NCBI GenBank assembly: GCA_963848115.1
Contig: CAWKCP010000025.1
Span: 1 to 64,000 of the forward strand
Origin: JAWKOK01 sp963848115
GTDB lineage: Bacteria; Chloroflexota; Anaerolineae; Caldilineales; Caldilineaceae
Direction: 5' to 3'
DNA: 64,000 nucleotides
The notes under the pieces were generated by a model, which saw only the letters and a program-made list of their open reading frames with translations, did not search any database and was not told where the DNA came from. Of the stretch, positions 10,929-21,745 are shown in pieces; the first letter of the stretch is position 1, and each line of letters begins with the position of its first letter. The translations under genes and the position numbers were made by a program.

Positions 10929-11477
10929 CTACGGACCAGCGTCTACGCTGCCGAAATCTGTCGGCTGGAACTGGTCACTGTTTAGAATCTGTACCAAACC
11001 ATCGCCGGTCAGCCCAAGCACAAAGAGGCCCTGACGGTAGGCATAGCGATCGGCATCCGCGGCGAATTCCAGACCGGCAATGGCTCCGTAGATGCGCCGG
11101 CCTGCAAACCGCGTGAAGTAGGCGGGGATCTCAGAGAGATCCTGTAGGAAGTCGTTGACGTCCTCGACATTGACCAGGCTCTTGACCTCAATCACCACCG
11201 AGTCAATTTCGTTCTCCAGCACAATATCCAGTTCCATGGTTCGGCCGTTGATACGACTCTTTTGGCGCTGGTATGAGCTATGGATGTCGATACCACGGTC
11301 GCGGAAAAGCTGGAGCGCGGCCGGGGCGACTAGCGCCTCCAACAGGCGACCCCACTGAATGCCGAACATGCCTTCCAGCCGGCGCAGCTTTTGATCCGTC
11401 TCCTGGAATCGGGCGTCCGTCGCCTTGAAAAGCTTCCAGACCTCGTCGATTGCTTCCTGTGTGGTTTGTTCACTCAT
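10929..11477 (-). CDS. PD-(D/E)XK nuclease-like protein (DUF3782-like)
   Basis: The 182-residue protein starts with a charged coiled-coil-like helix (residues ~1-40, TDARFQETDQKLRRLEG), then WGRLLEALVAPAALQLFRDRGI, and the core motif MELDIVLEN followed by VVIEVKS: an Asp and a Glu-x-Lys spaced as in PD-(D/E)XK folds. This family is common in Chloroflexota and cyanobacteria and is thought to be a stand-alone endonuclease-like domain; its target is unknown. A good AAGGAG ribosome binding site precedes ATG 11477. The gene stands alone on the minus strand between a plus-strand lipoprotein and an oxidoreductase. Confidence 0.75.
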   Translation of the reverse strand: MSEQTTQEAIDEVWKLFKATDARFQETDQKLRRLEGMFGIQWGRLLEALVAPAALQLFRDRGIDIHSSYQRQKSRINGRTMELDIVLENEIDSVVIEVKSLVNVEDVNDFLQDLSEIPAYFTRFAGRRIYGAIAGLEFAADADRYAYRQGLFVLGLTGDGLVQILNSDQFQPTDFGSVDAGP

Positions 11478-11617
11478 ATGGCTCTCCTTGCGAATCGAGG
11501 GATAATCCGATAAGTCGAGTATAGCACATGCGTTTCAGCGGTTCAATTGCCAGGCGATTTGACGAGACTCATCTCACGCTGGGGGCCAGTTCACAGCATT
11601 CCGGGATTGCCTGCGAC

Positions 11618-12640
11618 TCAATTGCAGGAGACAACCACCGGCTGTCCACCCAGAGCCGCCGATTCGTCGATGGCGAAGCAGACGGCCATCGAACGATAGC
11701 TGTCGTAGATAGAGGCGTGGGACTCCACATCGTCGTCCAGGCATTGGATGAAATGGGCGATCTCGGCTTTGAATGGATGATGGGTCACATCGCCGCTGTT
11801 GGGCGTGATGGTGGGGATGGTGATGTAGTCGGTCGCGCCCGGATAGTTGCGCGAGGAGTAGATGCGATTGTCCTGGATCGTGCCGTTGGTCCCGAAGAGA
11901 CGGCTGTGGAAACCGTAGGGGCTGTCTCCTTCGGTGACCGCAGAGAGCTTGCCCACCGCTCCGTTCGCAAACTTGACCACGGCCACAGCCACCGGCGGGT
12001 AGTCGTAGGCCAAATTGAGCTTTGGATCCCCCGCAAAGGCCGACACCTCGACGATCTCGCCGCCCAGATAACGCAGCATATCCACAGCGTGGCAGCCGCC
12101 GGAGACAAAGGCGCTACCGACTACCGCTTTCTGCGCATACGGAGAGTCAGGGTCGGATCGCTTGGCCGGATTCCAGTAGTCGGCCTCGCCGTATATCAGC
12201 TCGCCAAGCAGGCCGTCATCGATCAGTTGGCGCACAGTCTCAAACTGGGGGTTCCAGCGCAGGACGAAGCTGGTCACCGTCTTGACACCGACCCTGGACA
12301 CGGCCTCGCGGATGCGAAGCGTCTCCGGCAGGGAGAGCCCTACTGGCTTCTCGATGACGATGTGGCGACCAGCCTCTGCCGCGCGTACGCAGTGATCTGC
12401 ACGGACGTCCGGATGGGTGCAGGAGGCGACAATCTGGATGCGATCGTCGGCAAGCAGTTGATCCAGGTTTGCGTATTCGACACCGTCCACGCCGTGATCC
12501 CGCATCAGCTGTGTCGCCTTGCCCGGCGTGCGGTTGTAGATGCCCACGATTTCGGTCGACGGATGATCCCGAAAAGCCTTGACATATTCACCGGCCACCC
12601 AACCCGCGCCGATCAGACCGACGCCGTATTTGCCGCTCAT
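11618..12640 (-). CDS. Gfo/Idh/MocA family oxidoreductase
   Basis: A 340-residue NAD(P)-dependent oxidoreductase. The N-terminal Rossmann fold shows YGVGLIGAGWVAGEYVKAF (G-x-G-x-x-A type), followed by the family EKP signature (IVIEKPVGLSLPE) that contributes the catalytic Lys. The C-terminal alpha/beta sheet domain carries GGCHAVDMLRYLGGE, with the His expected near the active site. Members oxidise or reduce sugars, inositols or related polyols; the substrate is not predictable here. ATG 12640 has GGAGG about 9 bases upstream. It is a single gene, followed by a dispersed hairpin repeat rather than by functionally linked partners. Confidence 0.85.
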   Translation of the reverse strand: MSGKYGVGLIGAGWVAGEYVKAFRDHPSTEIVGIYNRTPGKATQLMRDHGVDGVEYANLDQLLADDRIQIVASCTHPDVRADHCVRAAEAGRHIVIEKPVGLSLPETLRIREAVSRVGVKTVTSFVLRWNPQFETVRQLIDDGLLGELIYGEADYWNPAKRSDPDSPYAQKAVVGSAFVSGGCHAVDMLRYLGGEIVEVSAFAGDPKLNLAYDYPPVAVAVVKFANGAVGKLSAVTEGDSPYGFHSRLFGTNGTIQDNRIYSSRNYPGATDYITIPTITPNSGDVTHHPFKAEIAHFIQCLDDDVESHASIYDSYRSMAVCFAIDESAALGGQPVVVSCN

Positions 12641-12682
12641 AGGATCATCCTCCAGTCTGTTGCCAAAGCCAAGTCAAAAAGC

Positions 12683-12742
12683 GATCCACGAAGGGTCACG
12701 AAGACACACGAAGAAAAACACCTTCGTGTGTCTTCGTGGATC
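12683..12742. repeat. Inverted repeat CACGAAGACACACGAAG
   Basis: ACGAAGACACACGAAG at 12698-12713 pairs with CTTCGTGTGTCTTCGT at 12722-12737; a further GATCCACGAAG at 12683-12693 matches the outer end of the right arm (CTTCGTGGATC), with 10 extra bases in the left arm. It separates the ABC-F gene end from the oxidoreductase start and could serve as a minus-strand terminator for nothing but read-through. Confidence 0.7.
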
Positions 12743-12761
12743 AAAATGCCCGTCAAATCGC

Positions 12762-14783
12762 CTAGCCCTCCGCCATCAGCGCCCACTCGTCCATGGCGGT
12801 CTCAAGCGACGCATGGGTCTCAGTGTAGCGGTCGTTAAGACGTTGCAGACGCTCAAGATCCTGGACCTGGCTGGCCTCAGCCATGGCATGTTCCAGCTTG
12901 GCCAGCTGTTCTTCCAGCGCGTGGACCTGGTCCTCCATCTTGGCCAGGGCCTGGGCTTGCTTACGCGCCTGGTTTTGGCGAGCGCGTTCGGTACGCTGAT
13001 CTGTACCGTTGGTAGTGCGTGCCTTGGCGCCGGCAGCTTTCTTCTGCTCGACTGCCTGACCACGCGCAGCCAGGAATTCCGCGTAGGTGCCCTCGAAGAC
13101 CGTCATCTCGCCGTCGCGTAGCTCCCAGATCTGGGAGGCCAGCCGGTCGACCAAATAGCGATCATGGGAGACCAGCAAGATGGTGCCCGCGAAGCGTTCG
13201 AGCACCTCCTGAAGCACCTCCTGAGCAGGGATGTCCAGGTGATTGGTCGGTTCATCCAGAAGAAGGAAATTTGCTCCGTCCAGACTGAGGATGGCCAAAG
13301 CAAGGCGGGCGCGCTCACCGCCGCTCAGGGTGCTGATCGGGTTGAAGACATCGTCGCCACGGAAGAGGTACTGGGCGAGGAAGCTGCGCGCTTCGCCGAT
13401 GAGCATGTGCTTATGTTCGATCAACTCGTCCAGAACCGTATTCTCCGGGTTGAGCTTGTTATGGGCCTGGGCGAAGTAGCCAACGTGCAGGCTGGCCCCA
13501 AAGTGGATCTCGCCTTCCAGCGGCCGTAGCTGTCCCATGAGCGTGCGCAGAAACGTCGTTTTGCCCGTTCCGTTGGGACCGATCATGGCTGCGCACTCAC
13601 GTCGGTGCAGCAGCATCGGGTCGGTGGAGAAGAGCGGTGCGTCAGGATAGCCAATGGTCAATTCGCTGGATCGCAACACAATATTGCCGCTGCGTGTGTC
13701 TGTCTCGAGGCGCAGCCCCAGTTGGGGCGGACGCTGGACCGGGCTCTGCAGCGCCTTGATGTGAGATTCGACATCGGCCACGTTCCACTTCGTGGATGAG
13801 ATATCGACTTCGGCCATCACACGCGACCACGTCTTGGTGTTGAGCGCCTGGAGGCCGCCTGCCTCCACGACCTTCACCTCGCGGATCAGGCGCTTAAGCC
13901 GCCCTTTGGCCATGTTGGTCGTGCTGTCGCGGGCGATGTTGCGCTTGACGTAGTCCAGCTCGCGCAGAAACTTCTCCTTGATCGTGTCAAACTCGCCCTC
14001 TCGCAACGCCCAGCGCTCCTGTCGCTGATTGAGATAGGCCGTGTAGTTGCCCCGATACTCTTCGACACCGCCACGACTCATCTCCCAGATGTTATTGACG
14101 ACGCGATCCAGGAAGTAGCGATCATGGCTGACGATGAGCAGGGCGCCCTCCCACGTCTTCAGCGTACTCTCAAGCCACTCGATGGCCTGGACGTCGAGGT
14201 GGTTTGTGGGCTCATCAAGAATCAAGAGGTCCGGCTGCTCCAGCAGAAGCCGGGCCAGCAGAGCCCGCGTCTTCTGGCCGCCGCTCAGATGGCTGAGCGG
14301 CGTCTCCCACTCATCGCGGCCAAAGCCCAGCCCTTGCAGCACTTGGCTGATGCGGACCTCATAATCATAGCCGCCGGCCCGTTCGAAGGACTCCAATGCC
14401 TTGCTATACTGGCCCATCAGCGAATCAGCGTTTTCACCTTCGCCTGCCGCCATGCGATGCTCAAGGTCGCGCATGACTGCTTCCTGCTCCTTGAGCGCGG
14501 CAAAGACCGTGAGCATCTCATCAATGATCGTGTTGTCACGACCGACAAACGCCTCCATGGCCTCCTGGCGCAGATAGCCGACACGGGTATCCTTTGCGAT
14601 GTGGATATCCCCGGCCGACGGCACATCCAACCCGGCCAGGATGCGCAACAATGTCGTCTTGCCCACGCCATTGGCCCCGACCAGCCCCACTTTCCCGTCG
14701 TTGGGAATCGTACATGAAACACCCACAAAGACATCAAAGTCTCCGTAGGCCTGGCTTAATCCTTGAAGTGTTAGTATCGACAT
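12762..14783 (-). CDS. ABC-F family ATPase (Uup/YfmR type)
   Basis: A cytoplasmic twin-ATPase protein of 673 residues without membrane segments. Domain 1 has Walker A GANGVGKTT, signature LSGGQKTRA and Walker B LLILDEPTNHLD. The linker region holds the arm/P-site-tRNA interaction motif stretch (FLRELDYVKRNIARD, a positively charged helix). Domain 2 has GPNGTGKTT, LSGGERARL and FLLLDEPTNHLD. A C-terminal coiled coil follows (residues ~590-660, QALAKMEDQVHALEEQLAK) as in Uup-like translation factors. ABC-F proteins act on ribosomes; a resistance role is possible but a housekeeping one is more likely. I choose ATG 14783 (MSILTLQG) over the in-frame ATG at 14795. Confidence 0.9.
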   Translation of the reverse strand: MSILTLQGLSQAYGDFDVFVGVSCTIPNDGKVGLVGANGVGKTTLLRILAGLDVPSAGDIHIAKDTRVGYLRQEAMEAFVGRDNTIIDEMLTVFAALKEQEAVMRDLEHRMAAGEGENADSLMGQYSKALESFERAGGYDYEVRISQVLQGLGFGRDEWETPLSHLSGGQKTRALLARLLLEQPDLLILDEPTNHLDVQAIEWLESTLKTWEGALLIVSHDRYFLDRVVNNIWEMSRGGVEEYRGNYTAYLNQRQERWALREGEFDTIKEKFLRELDYVKRNIARDSTTNMAKGRLKRLIREVKVVEAGGLQALNTKTWSRVMAEVDISSTKWNVADVESHIKALQSPVQRPPQLGLRLETDTRSGNIVLRSSELTIGYPDAPLFSTDPMLLHRRECAAMIGPNGTGKTTFLRTLMGQLRPLEGEIHFGASLHVGYFAQAHNKLNPENTVLDELIEHKHMLIGEARSFLAQYLFRGDDVFNPISTLSGGERARLALAILSLDGANFLLLDEPTNHLDIPAQEVLQEVLERFAGTILLVSHDRYLVDRLASQIWELRDGEMTVFEGTYAEFLAARGQAVEQKKAAGAKARTTNGTDQRTERARQNQARKQAQALAKMEDQVHALEEQLAKLEHAMAEASQVQDLERLQRLNDRYTETHASLETAMDEWALMAEG

Positions 14784-15205
14784 GCGAACTTCCAACCACT
14801 GAAAAAGAAAAACAATCTGCCACAGATGGACACGGATGGACTCAGATTTTCACGGATATCCTCAGATAGATAGCTGCGGCACACACGAAAGAGAAAAAAC
14901 GGGCGCTTCGTCAAAGCGGCCAGATTATCGAACCTTTATCCGGGTCCTATCCGAGCCTATCCGCGTCCATCCGTGGCAAATCTTTTGGTTCTTGCACTAC
15001 TATCAACAGTGAATCCGCGAAAATCCTATCACAGATCTGCCGATCTATCACATGAGCGCTTGGGGCATATGCGTCCCACATCCACTTCGATTTTTATCTA
15101 TGAAACTTTGCCGACATAATAGACGTTGTGTCGGCGGAACCGGCGAGCAGAAGTATCCTCCGCCGGCAAATGTGCATCGGTTCTGGAAATGGACACTGTT
15201 TGAGC
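14784..15205. other. Intergenic region between divergent genes
   Basis: Besides the inverted repeat at 14818-14978, nothing coding is seen. The right part (14979-15205) should hold the promoter of the plus-strand TPR/PD40 gene; no well-matched -35/-10 pair is evident and no Shine-Dalgarno sequence precedes ATG 15206. Confidence 0.5.
14818..14978. repeat. MITE-like repeat, CACAGAT/CACGGAT family
   Basis: TGCCACAGATGGACACGGAT (14818-14837) and the reverse complement of 14959-14978 match at 18 of 20 positions, giving terminal inverted arms around a 161-bp element with internal CACGGATATCCTCAGAT and CCTATCCGAGCCTATCC units. Related copies are at 19508-19570, 26959-27040, 36946-36995, 51911-52026, 53465-53620 and 58310-58471. 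Confidence 0.8.
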
Positions 15206-17233
15206 ATGGCGAACAATCGATCTGACGACAGCCGATTGCCCCACTGGCTGGCCTGGTTGGCCGGAGCCGTGACCCTGTTGGCCGCATCCATGATGCTGCT
15301 GGCAGTGGTTCTCGGCGTACGCGCAGGCCAGCAACAATTGGAAATCCAGACCCGTCAGCAAGTCGGCATTCACCTACAGCGCGCCATTGACCTTCGTTCG
15401 GAGGGCAATCTTCAGGGATCGTTGGCTGAATATCAACAGGTATTGGTCATGGATCCGAGCAATACCGGCGCGATCCAGGGCATTGAAAACCTGCTGCAGC
15501 TTGCCTCGTCCGGCCAGTCAACAATCATCCAGCCTGGAAGTCCTGCCCAGCCGGGTATCGAACCCATCGCCGTGGCCGAGAGTCCACTGGACGAGCCGGC
15601 TCCGTCCATACCTCCAGCCGCCACACCAACGCCAAACCCGACAGCCACTCCCGTACCAACTACGGTGAATCCAGCCGCTGCGTTCTGGAAAGAGGCTCAG
15701 GAACACTACGCGGATGGCGATTGGCAAGCAGCAGTTAACGCTTTGACACGGCTGGAATCCGTTGATAGCGGTTACGGCGGTCAACGGGCTGAAGATTTAC
15801 TCTTCAATAGTTATGTCAACTTAGCTGCAGAGAGTGATCGAGAGGGGCGGCTTCAGGAAGCGTTGGCGTACGTCGACCAAGCACTCGCAATCCAACCGGA
15901 TTCATTGCCGCTGCGCAAAGCCCGCACAATGGCTGCGACCTATCTAGACATGCTCTCCTATCTGGGCGAAGACTGGGCAGAGGCCATCAAATTGTTGGAA
16001 GAACTCTACGCCCAGGACGTCGGCTATCGTGATGTCGAAAAACAACTCCAGAACGCATACGCCTCCTATGGTGACTTCCTGGCAGATGAGAACAACTGGT
16101 GTCAGGCACTCGACCAATATCTGGCCGCTATCGAACTGGATGTGACGCCGGGAATCTTCGAAAAGCGCAATGAAGCCCGTCGGCTCTGCCCGCTAACCGA
16201 CGCCGTTGCCCGTACGGCACCGACCCGTCCGGTGCGCACAGCGCCGACGGTCACGCCGACGCCACGCGTAGGCCCTGCCAGCACAGCATCGCCCACACCG
16301 GCGCCGACAGCCATCGCCACCTCAATAAGCGCTTCTATTGATGACGAACCAGTCGATAGTGAACTGGAGGTGACGGCGACACCGACCGACGAACCTGTTT
16401 CTGTTGCCGTCTCCGGTTCACCGCCCGGCGGACGAATTCTCTACGCGGCCAGAGGCGTCAATGATGGACGCAGCCGGATCTTCGCACTTGGCGTCGGCAG
16501 CAATCAGTCGCCGGCAGTTCTGGTGGAAGATGGTGAGCAGCCTGCCCTGCGTGCAGACGGCGAACGCATTGTCTACTACAACACACGCGATGACATGGCG
16601 GGCCTCACGTCTTACGATCCGGGATCGGGCCTCACATTGCGCTTCACATCCTTCGCAGAGGATTCTCGACCATCCTGGAGTCCTGACGGCAATCAGATCG
16701 TCTTCGCCAGCAATCGTGAGGGTGACCGCCGTTGGCGTATCTACGCAGCCTGGGCCGAAACTGACGGCGCCATCACCAATCTTGCTTTCGGTGACTCGGC
16801 GGCATGGAATCCCACGTCGAATCAGATTGTCTTTCACGGGTGTGATGACAGCGGAAATCGATGCGGCCTCTGGCGCGTTAACAACGGAGGCGGAGACCGG
16901 GGTACACTCACATCCCAGCCCAGCGACATCATCCCCACCTGGTCGCCTGACGGGCGGACCGTCGTCTTCACCAGCAACGGACGTCACGGCAACTACGAGG
17001 TCTACGCCCTCAACACGGCTACCGGAACTGTGACTCGCTTGACTGACGATCCCGCCAACGACGGCGTTTCGGCCGTCAGCCCGGACGGCACATGGGTGGC
17101 CTTTCTGAGCGACCGCGGGGGTCGCTGGCAGATCTGGGGCGTCCCCATCGCGGGCGGCGAGGCAGAAGTGTTGGGCGAAATAGTCGGTCAGATCGGCAAC
17201 TGGCTTGAACAGCAGATCCAGTGGGTGAATTGA
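15206..17233 (+). CDS. Membrane-anchored TPR and PD40 (WD40-like) repeat protein
   Basis: From ATG 15206 the protein has 675 residues: a short cytoplasmic N terminus, one membrane helix (about 15-40, WLAGAVTLLAASMMLLAVVLG), a TPR region interrupted by a Pro/Thr/Ala-rich linker (TPTPNPTATPVPTT), a second Thr/Pro-rich linker (about 330-400) and a C-terminal beta-propeller with four visible PD40 motifs of the type W-S-P-D-G-x-x-I-V-F-x-S-N-R. The topology places the repeats outside the membrane. TolB-like propellers bind proteins or glycans; no enzyme function is indicated. The longer in-frame start at 15128 would add residues in front of the membrane helix without homology-like character. A strong terminator follows at 17255-17301. 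Confidence 0.75.
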   Translation: MANNRSDDSRLPHWLAWLAGAVTLLAASMMLLAVVLGVRAGQQQLEIQTRQQVGIHLQRAIDLRSEGNLQGSLAEYQQVLVMDPSNTGAIQGIENLLQLASSGQSTIIQPGSPAQPGIEPIAVAESPLDEPAPSIPPAATPTPNPTATPVPTTVNPAAAFWKEAQEHYADGDWQAAVNALTRLESVDSGYGGQRAEDLLFNSYVNLAAESDREGRLQEALAYVDQALAIQPDSLPLRKARTMAATYLDMLSYLGEDWAEAIKLLEELYAQDVGYRDVEKQLQNAYASYGDFLADENNWCQALDQYLAAIELDVTPGIFEKRNEARRLCPLTDAVARTAPTRPVRTAPTVTPTPRVGPASTASPTPAPTAIATSISASIDDEPVDSELEVTATPTDEPVSVAVSGSPPGGRILYAARGVNDGRSRIFALGVGSNQSPAVLVEDGEQPALRADGERIVYYNTRDDMAGLTSYDPGSGLTLRFTSFAEDSRPSWSPDGNQIVFASNREGDRRWRIYAAWAETDGAITNLAFGDSAAWNPTSNQIVFHGCDDSGNRCGLWRVNNGGGDRGTLTSQPSDIIPTWSPDGRTVVFTSNGRHGNYEVYALNTATGTVTRLTDDPANDGVSAVSPDGTWVAFLSDRGGRWQIWGVPIAGGEAEVLGEIVGQIGNWLEQQIQWVN

Positions 17234-17254
17234 GCCGATTCTGAATGAAGACAT

Positions 17255-17301
17255 CCATCAAAAAAGTCCGGCATCGCGAAGATGCCGGACTTTTTTGATG
17301 G
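17255..17301. terminator. Bidirectional rho-independent terminator
   Basis: CCATCAAAAAAGTCCGGCATC (arms 17255-17275 and 17281-17301, all 21 positions paired) with loop GCGAA. T6 follows the GC-rich core on the plus strand and the A6 serves the minus strand. It sits between the convergent TPR/PD40 gene and acs. Confidence 0.95.
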
Positions 17302-17314
17302 GTATCTCTAATCA

Positions 17315-19228
<1,914 letters not shown>

Positions 19229-19321
19229 ATGCACTTTCTCCTTGTTGAACGATCAGATAATTCTGGTGGGCAGGTACAGGTAGCAAGTCTAGGCAGCAAC
19301 CGTTTTCCGTACCCGGTGCGA

Positions 19322-19358
19322 TTGACACGCGAACTGTCGGTTTGTAGAATAGTCTACA
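19322..19358 (+). promoter_or_regulatory. Near-consensus promoter overlapped by an operator-like palindrome
   Basis: TTGACA (19322-19327), 17-base spacer, TAGAAT (19345-19350) on the plus strand. TGTAGA (19343-19348) and TCTACA (19353-19358) form a 16-bp palindrome that covers the -10 and the start region, a position typical of a repressor site. The promoter points to the DUF1624 gene 290 bases downstream, running antisense to the acs leader. Confidence 0.6.
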
Positions 19359-19446
19359 GCGTGTCGTTCCTGTTCGCAATCAGATACAATATGTTCTGTG
19401 GGCGCAATAAACGATGGGTGATGCCTATCCGTTTGAGCAGGCCCAC

Positions 19447-19475
19447 ATTATAGATCAGGGGACCCAAACCGGAAA
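19447..19475 (-). promoter_or_regulatory. Possible acs promoter
   Basis: On the minus strand TATAAT (19452 to 19447) is a perfect -10; the -35 at the 17-base position, TTTCCG (19475 to 19470), is weak. It would give acs a leader of about 210 bases. Confidence 0.35.
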
Positions 19476-19507
19476 ATCGTTGTTTCTATTGAGGAGTTCG
19501 GTGCATG

Positions 19508-19570
19508 TTTTGCCACAGATTCACACGGATAAATAATTGATAGGCACAGATAGGTTGGGATAGGTTCACA
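19508..19570. repeat. Partial CACAGAT/CACGGAT family repeat
   Basis: Contains TTTTGCCACAGATTCACACGG and two further units (AGGCACAGATAGG, GGGATAGGTTCACA) of the dispersed family, without a clear second arm. It fills the acs-DUF1624 gap (19229-19640), which otherwise carries only the promoters listed separately. Confidence 0.6.
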
Positions 19571-19640
19571 ACGAGTAAGCACGTAGGGGCTGTGGCCGCC
19601 CGCCCTCAACATCTTGATAGAATCCAACAGGAGTCATTGA

Positions 19641-20516
19641 TTGTCTACCGCAACACCTAGACCGATTTCGCGACCCAAATCTACATCAGCCAAGTCGGCT
19701 TCCAAGCCGACCACAAAGAAGGGCAATCGATTCTGGGAGATCGACACGCTGCGTGGCGTGGCCATCATCATGATGATCATCTTCCACCTCATGTGGGATC
19801 TCTGGTTCTTCGGTGTGCGCCCGGAAACCGTACTCTATGCCGGGTTCTGGAAATACTTCCAACGTACGATTCCGATCCTCTTTCTCTCGCTGGCCGGCAT
19901 CTCCCTCACGTTGAGCTATCGTTTTGCGATTCGCTCGCGTGGCGGCCGGGACAAGCTGTTCCGCAAGTTTCTACTGCGAGGACTCAAGGTCTTCGGCCTG
20001 GGGATGCTCATCACCCTTGCGGTCTGGGTGGCGGGGACAGGCTACGTGCATTTCGGCATCCTGCACCTGATCGGTTTCTCCATCATCGCAGCCTACCCAT
20101 TCCTTCGCTACCGATGGGTCAATCTTGTGCTCTGGATTCTCTTCGTGATTGGGGGCTATTTTCTCCAGGATCTGCGCACAGAGGCACTGTCATTACTATT
20201 CGGGTATGACAGTGCTGTGATCCCATTTCTGCAAACCAATCCTGCCTGGGTAGCCTGGGTAGGCATCACACCCCGGGGCTACGTCCCGGTGGACTACTTT
20301 CCAGTGATCCCATGGTTCGGCGTGGTGCTGCTGGGCGTCTTCCTCGGCAACACATTCTACACAACTGAAGGCCGCACGTTCTACCTGCCCGACTACTCAA
20401 ATTGGCTGCCCATGCGTTTCCTAAGCTTCCTTGGACGTCACTCGCTTGTCATCTACGTGATCCACCAGCCGATCTTGATCGCGTCCTTGTATGTGCTCGG
20501 GATCATCCGCTTCTAA
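19641..20516 (+). CDS. DUF1624 membrane protein (heparan-alpha-glucosaminide acetyltransferase-like)
   Basis: A 291-residue polytopic membrane protein. After a basic Ser/Thr/Lys-rich N-terminal tail (residues 1-28) comes the family signature EIDTLRGVAIIMMIIFHLMWDL, with the Arg and His typical of this acyltransferase-like group, then about seven hydrophobic segments and a C-terminal SLVIYVIHQPILI helix. Relatives transfer acetyl groups from cytoplasmic acetyl-CoA across the membrane to sugars. Its position next to acs, which makes acetyl-CoA, is suggestive but not proof. The start is TTG 19641, preceded by CAGGAG about 8 bases upstream; no ATG is available nearby. It precedes argF by 86 bases, containing only a small GCCGCC/GGCGGC hairpin. 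Confidence 0.8.
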   Translation: MSTATPRPISRPKSTSAKSASKPTTKKGNRFWEIDTLRGVAIIMMIIFHLMWDLWFFGVRPETVLYAGFWKYFQRTIPILFLSLAGISLTLSYRFAIRSRGGRDKLFRKFLLRGLKVFGLGMLITLAVWVAGTGYVHFGILHLIGFSIIAAYPFLRYRWVNLVLWILFVIGGYFLQDLRTEALSLLFGYDSAVIPFLQTNPAWVAWVGITPRGYVPVDYFPVIPWFGVVLLGVFLGNTFYTTEGRTFYLPDYSNWLPMRFLSFLGRHSLVIYVIHQPILIASLYVLGIIRF

Positions 20517-20602
20517 ACTGAGAAAAGCCGCCACGGCGGCAGCCCCTAGCCTCAACGTGACGATACGAAAAAACGACAAACCAATACCGAGTGAGAGCGA
20601 AA

Positions 20603-21604
20603 ATGGCCACCAACCTACGCAATCGAAATTTTCTGAAAGTCATGGACTTCACCAAAGGTGAACTCCAGTTTCTGCTCAAGCTCTCTGCCGATCTCAAGGC
20701 GGCCAAATATGGCGGCTACGAGCAGCCACGTCTGACGGGCAAGAACATCGCCCTGATCTTCGAAAAAAGTTCCACACGCACCCGCTGCGCCTTCGAGGTG
20801 GCGGCCTACGACCAGGGCGCGCACGTCACCTACCTCGGGCCCAGCGGCTCGCAGATCGGCCACAAGGAGTCGATGAAGGACACGGCTCGGGTGCTGGGAC
20901 GCATGTACGACGGCATCGAGTATCGGGGCTTCGGCCAGGAACAGGTCGAGATCCTGGGCGAGCATGCCGGCGTGCCGGTCTGGAACGGCCTGACCAACGA
21001 GTTCCATCCCACCCAGATGCTGGCCGACGTGCTCACCATGATCGAGCACAGTGACAAGCCGTTGGAAGAGATCGCCTATTGCTACACCGGCGATGCCCGC
21101 AACAACATGGGCCACTCGCTGATGCTGGTCGGTTGCATCCTGGGCATGGACGTGCGCATCTGCAGCCCAGCATCGCTGGCCCCCGATGAAGAGCTGGCCG
21201 CGATTGCCCGTGTACTGGCCGACGAAAACGGAGCACGCCTGACCATCACGGAGGATGTGGCCGCGGCCGTTTGTGGCGTCGACTACGTCCACACCGACGT
21301 CTGGGTCTCCATGGGCGAGCCGGCCGAAGTCTGGGACGAACGCATCAAGCTGCTCAAGCCCTATCAGGTCAACGCCGACCTGATGGAGCTTACCGGCAAT
21401 CCAAAGGTCAAGTTCATGCACTGCCTACCGGCCTTCCACAACCATGAAACCAGCATCGGGGCGGATATCTACGCTCAGACCGGCATGGACGGTCTGGAAG
21501 TCACCGAGGAGGTCTTCGAGTCACCGCGCTCCATCGTCTTTGACCAGGCCGAGAACCGCATGCACACGATCAAGGCGGTGATGGTGGCGACGTTGGGGGG
21601 GTAG
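20603..21604 (+). CDS. argF: Ornithine carbamoyltransferase
   Basis: Interconverts carbamoyl phosphate plus ornithine and citrulline. From ATG 20603 it has 333 residues. The carbamoyl phosphate site SSTRTR is at 56-61, the HPTQ motif at 135-138 and the ornithine/catalytic loop HCLPAFH at 273-279, all intact. It heads the order argF-arcC-arcA, so it most likely works in the catabolic direction, phosphorolysing citrulline in the arginine deiminase pathway, though the same enzyme could serve arginine synthesis. A GTG 12 bases upstream is a possible alternative start; the ATG fits homologues (MATNLRNRNFL). Separated from arcC by 141 bases filled with a GGGATCGG-type palindromic repeat. Confidence 0.95.
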   Translation: MATNLRNRNFLKVMDFTKGELQFLLKLSADLKAAKYGGYEQPRLTGKNIALIFEKSSTRTRCAFEVAAYDQGAHVTYLGPSGSQIGHKESMKDTARVLGRMYDGIEYRGFGQEQVEILGEHAGVPVWNGLTNEFHPTQMLADVLTMIEHSDKPLEEIAYCYTGDARNNMGHSLMLVGCILGMDVRICSPASLAPDEELAAIARVLADENGARLTITEDVAAAVCGVDYVHTDVWVSMGEPAEVWDERIKLLKPYQVNADLMELTGNPKVKFMHCLPAFHNHETSIGADIYAQTGMDGLEVTEEVFESPRSIVFDQAENRMHTIKAVMVATLGG

Positions 21605-21725
21605 GGATCGGGAGTTGGGATTGGTGATCAGGGATCGGGGATCGGTGATCAGGGATCGGCGACTGGGGACAGCGTCGATCCCCAATCCCAAATCCCCGAT
21701 CCCCGATCCCAACTCCCCAATCACC
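21605..21725. repeat. Low-complexity GGGATCGG/CCGATCCC palindrome
   Basis: Tandem imperfect GGGATCGGGGATCGG units (21605-21660) are followed by their complement (GATCCCCAATCCC, CCCCGATCCCCGATCCC) at 21676-21725. The RNA would form a long hairpin between argF and arcC, able to protect or separate the two parts of the operon message. Confidence 0.75.
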
Positions 21726-21745
21726 TCTCTCCAAGGAGAAAAACT

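Noticed and set aside
11528..12838. 436-codon open frame on the plus strand
   Set aside because: Antisense to the Gfo/Idh oxidoreductase with its clear Rossmann and EKP motifs; no homology-like pattern.
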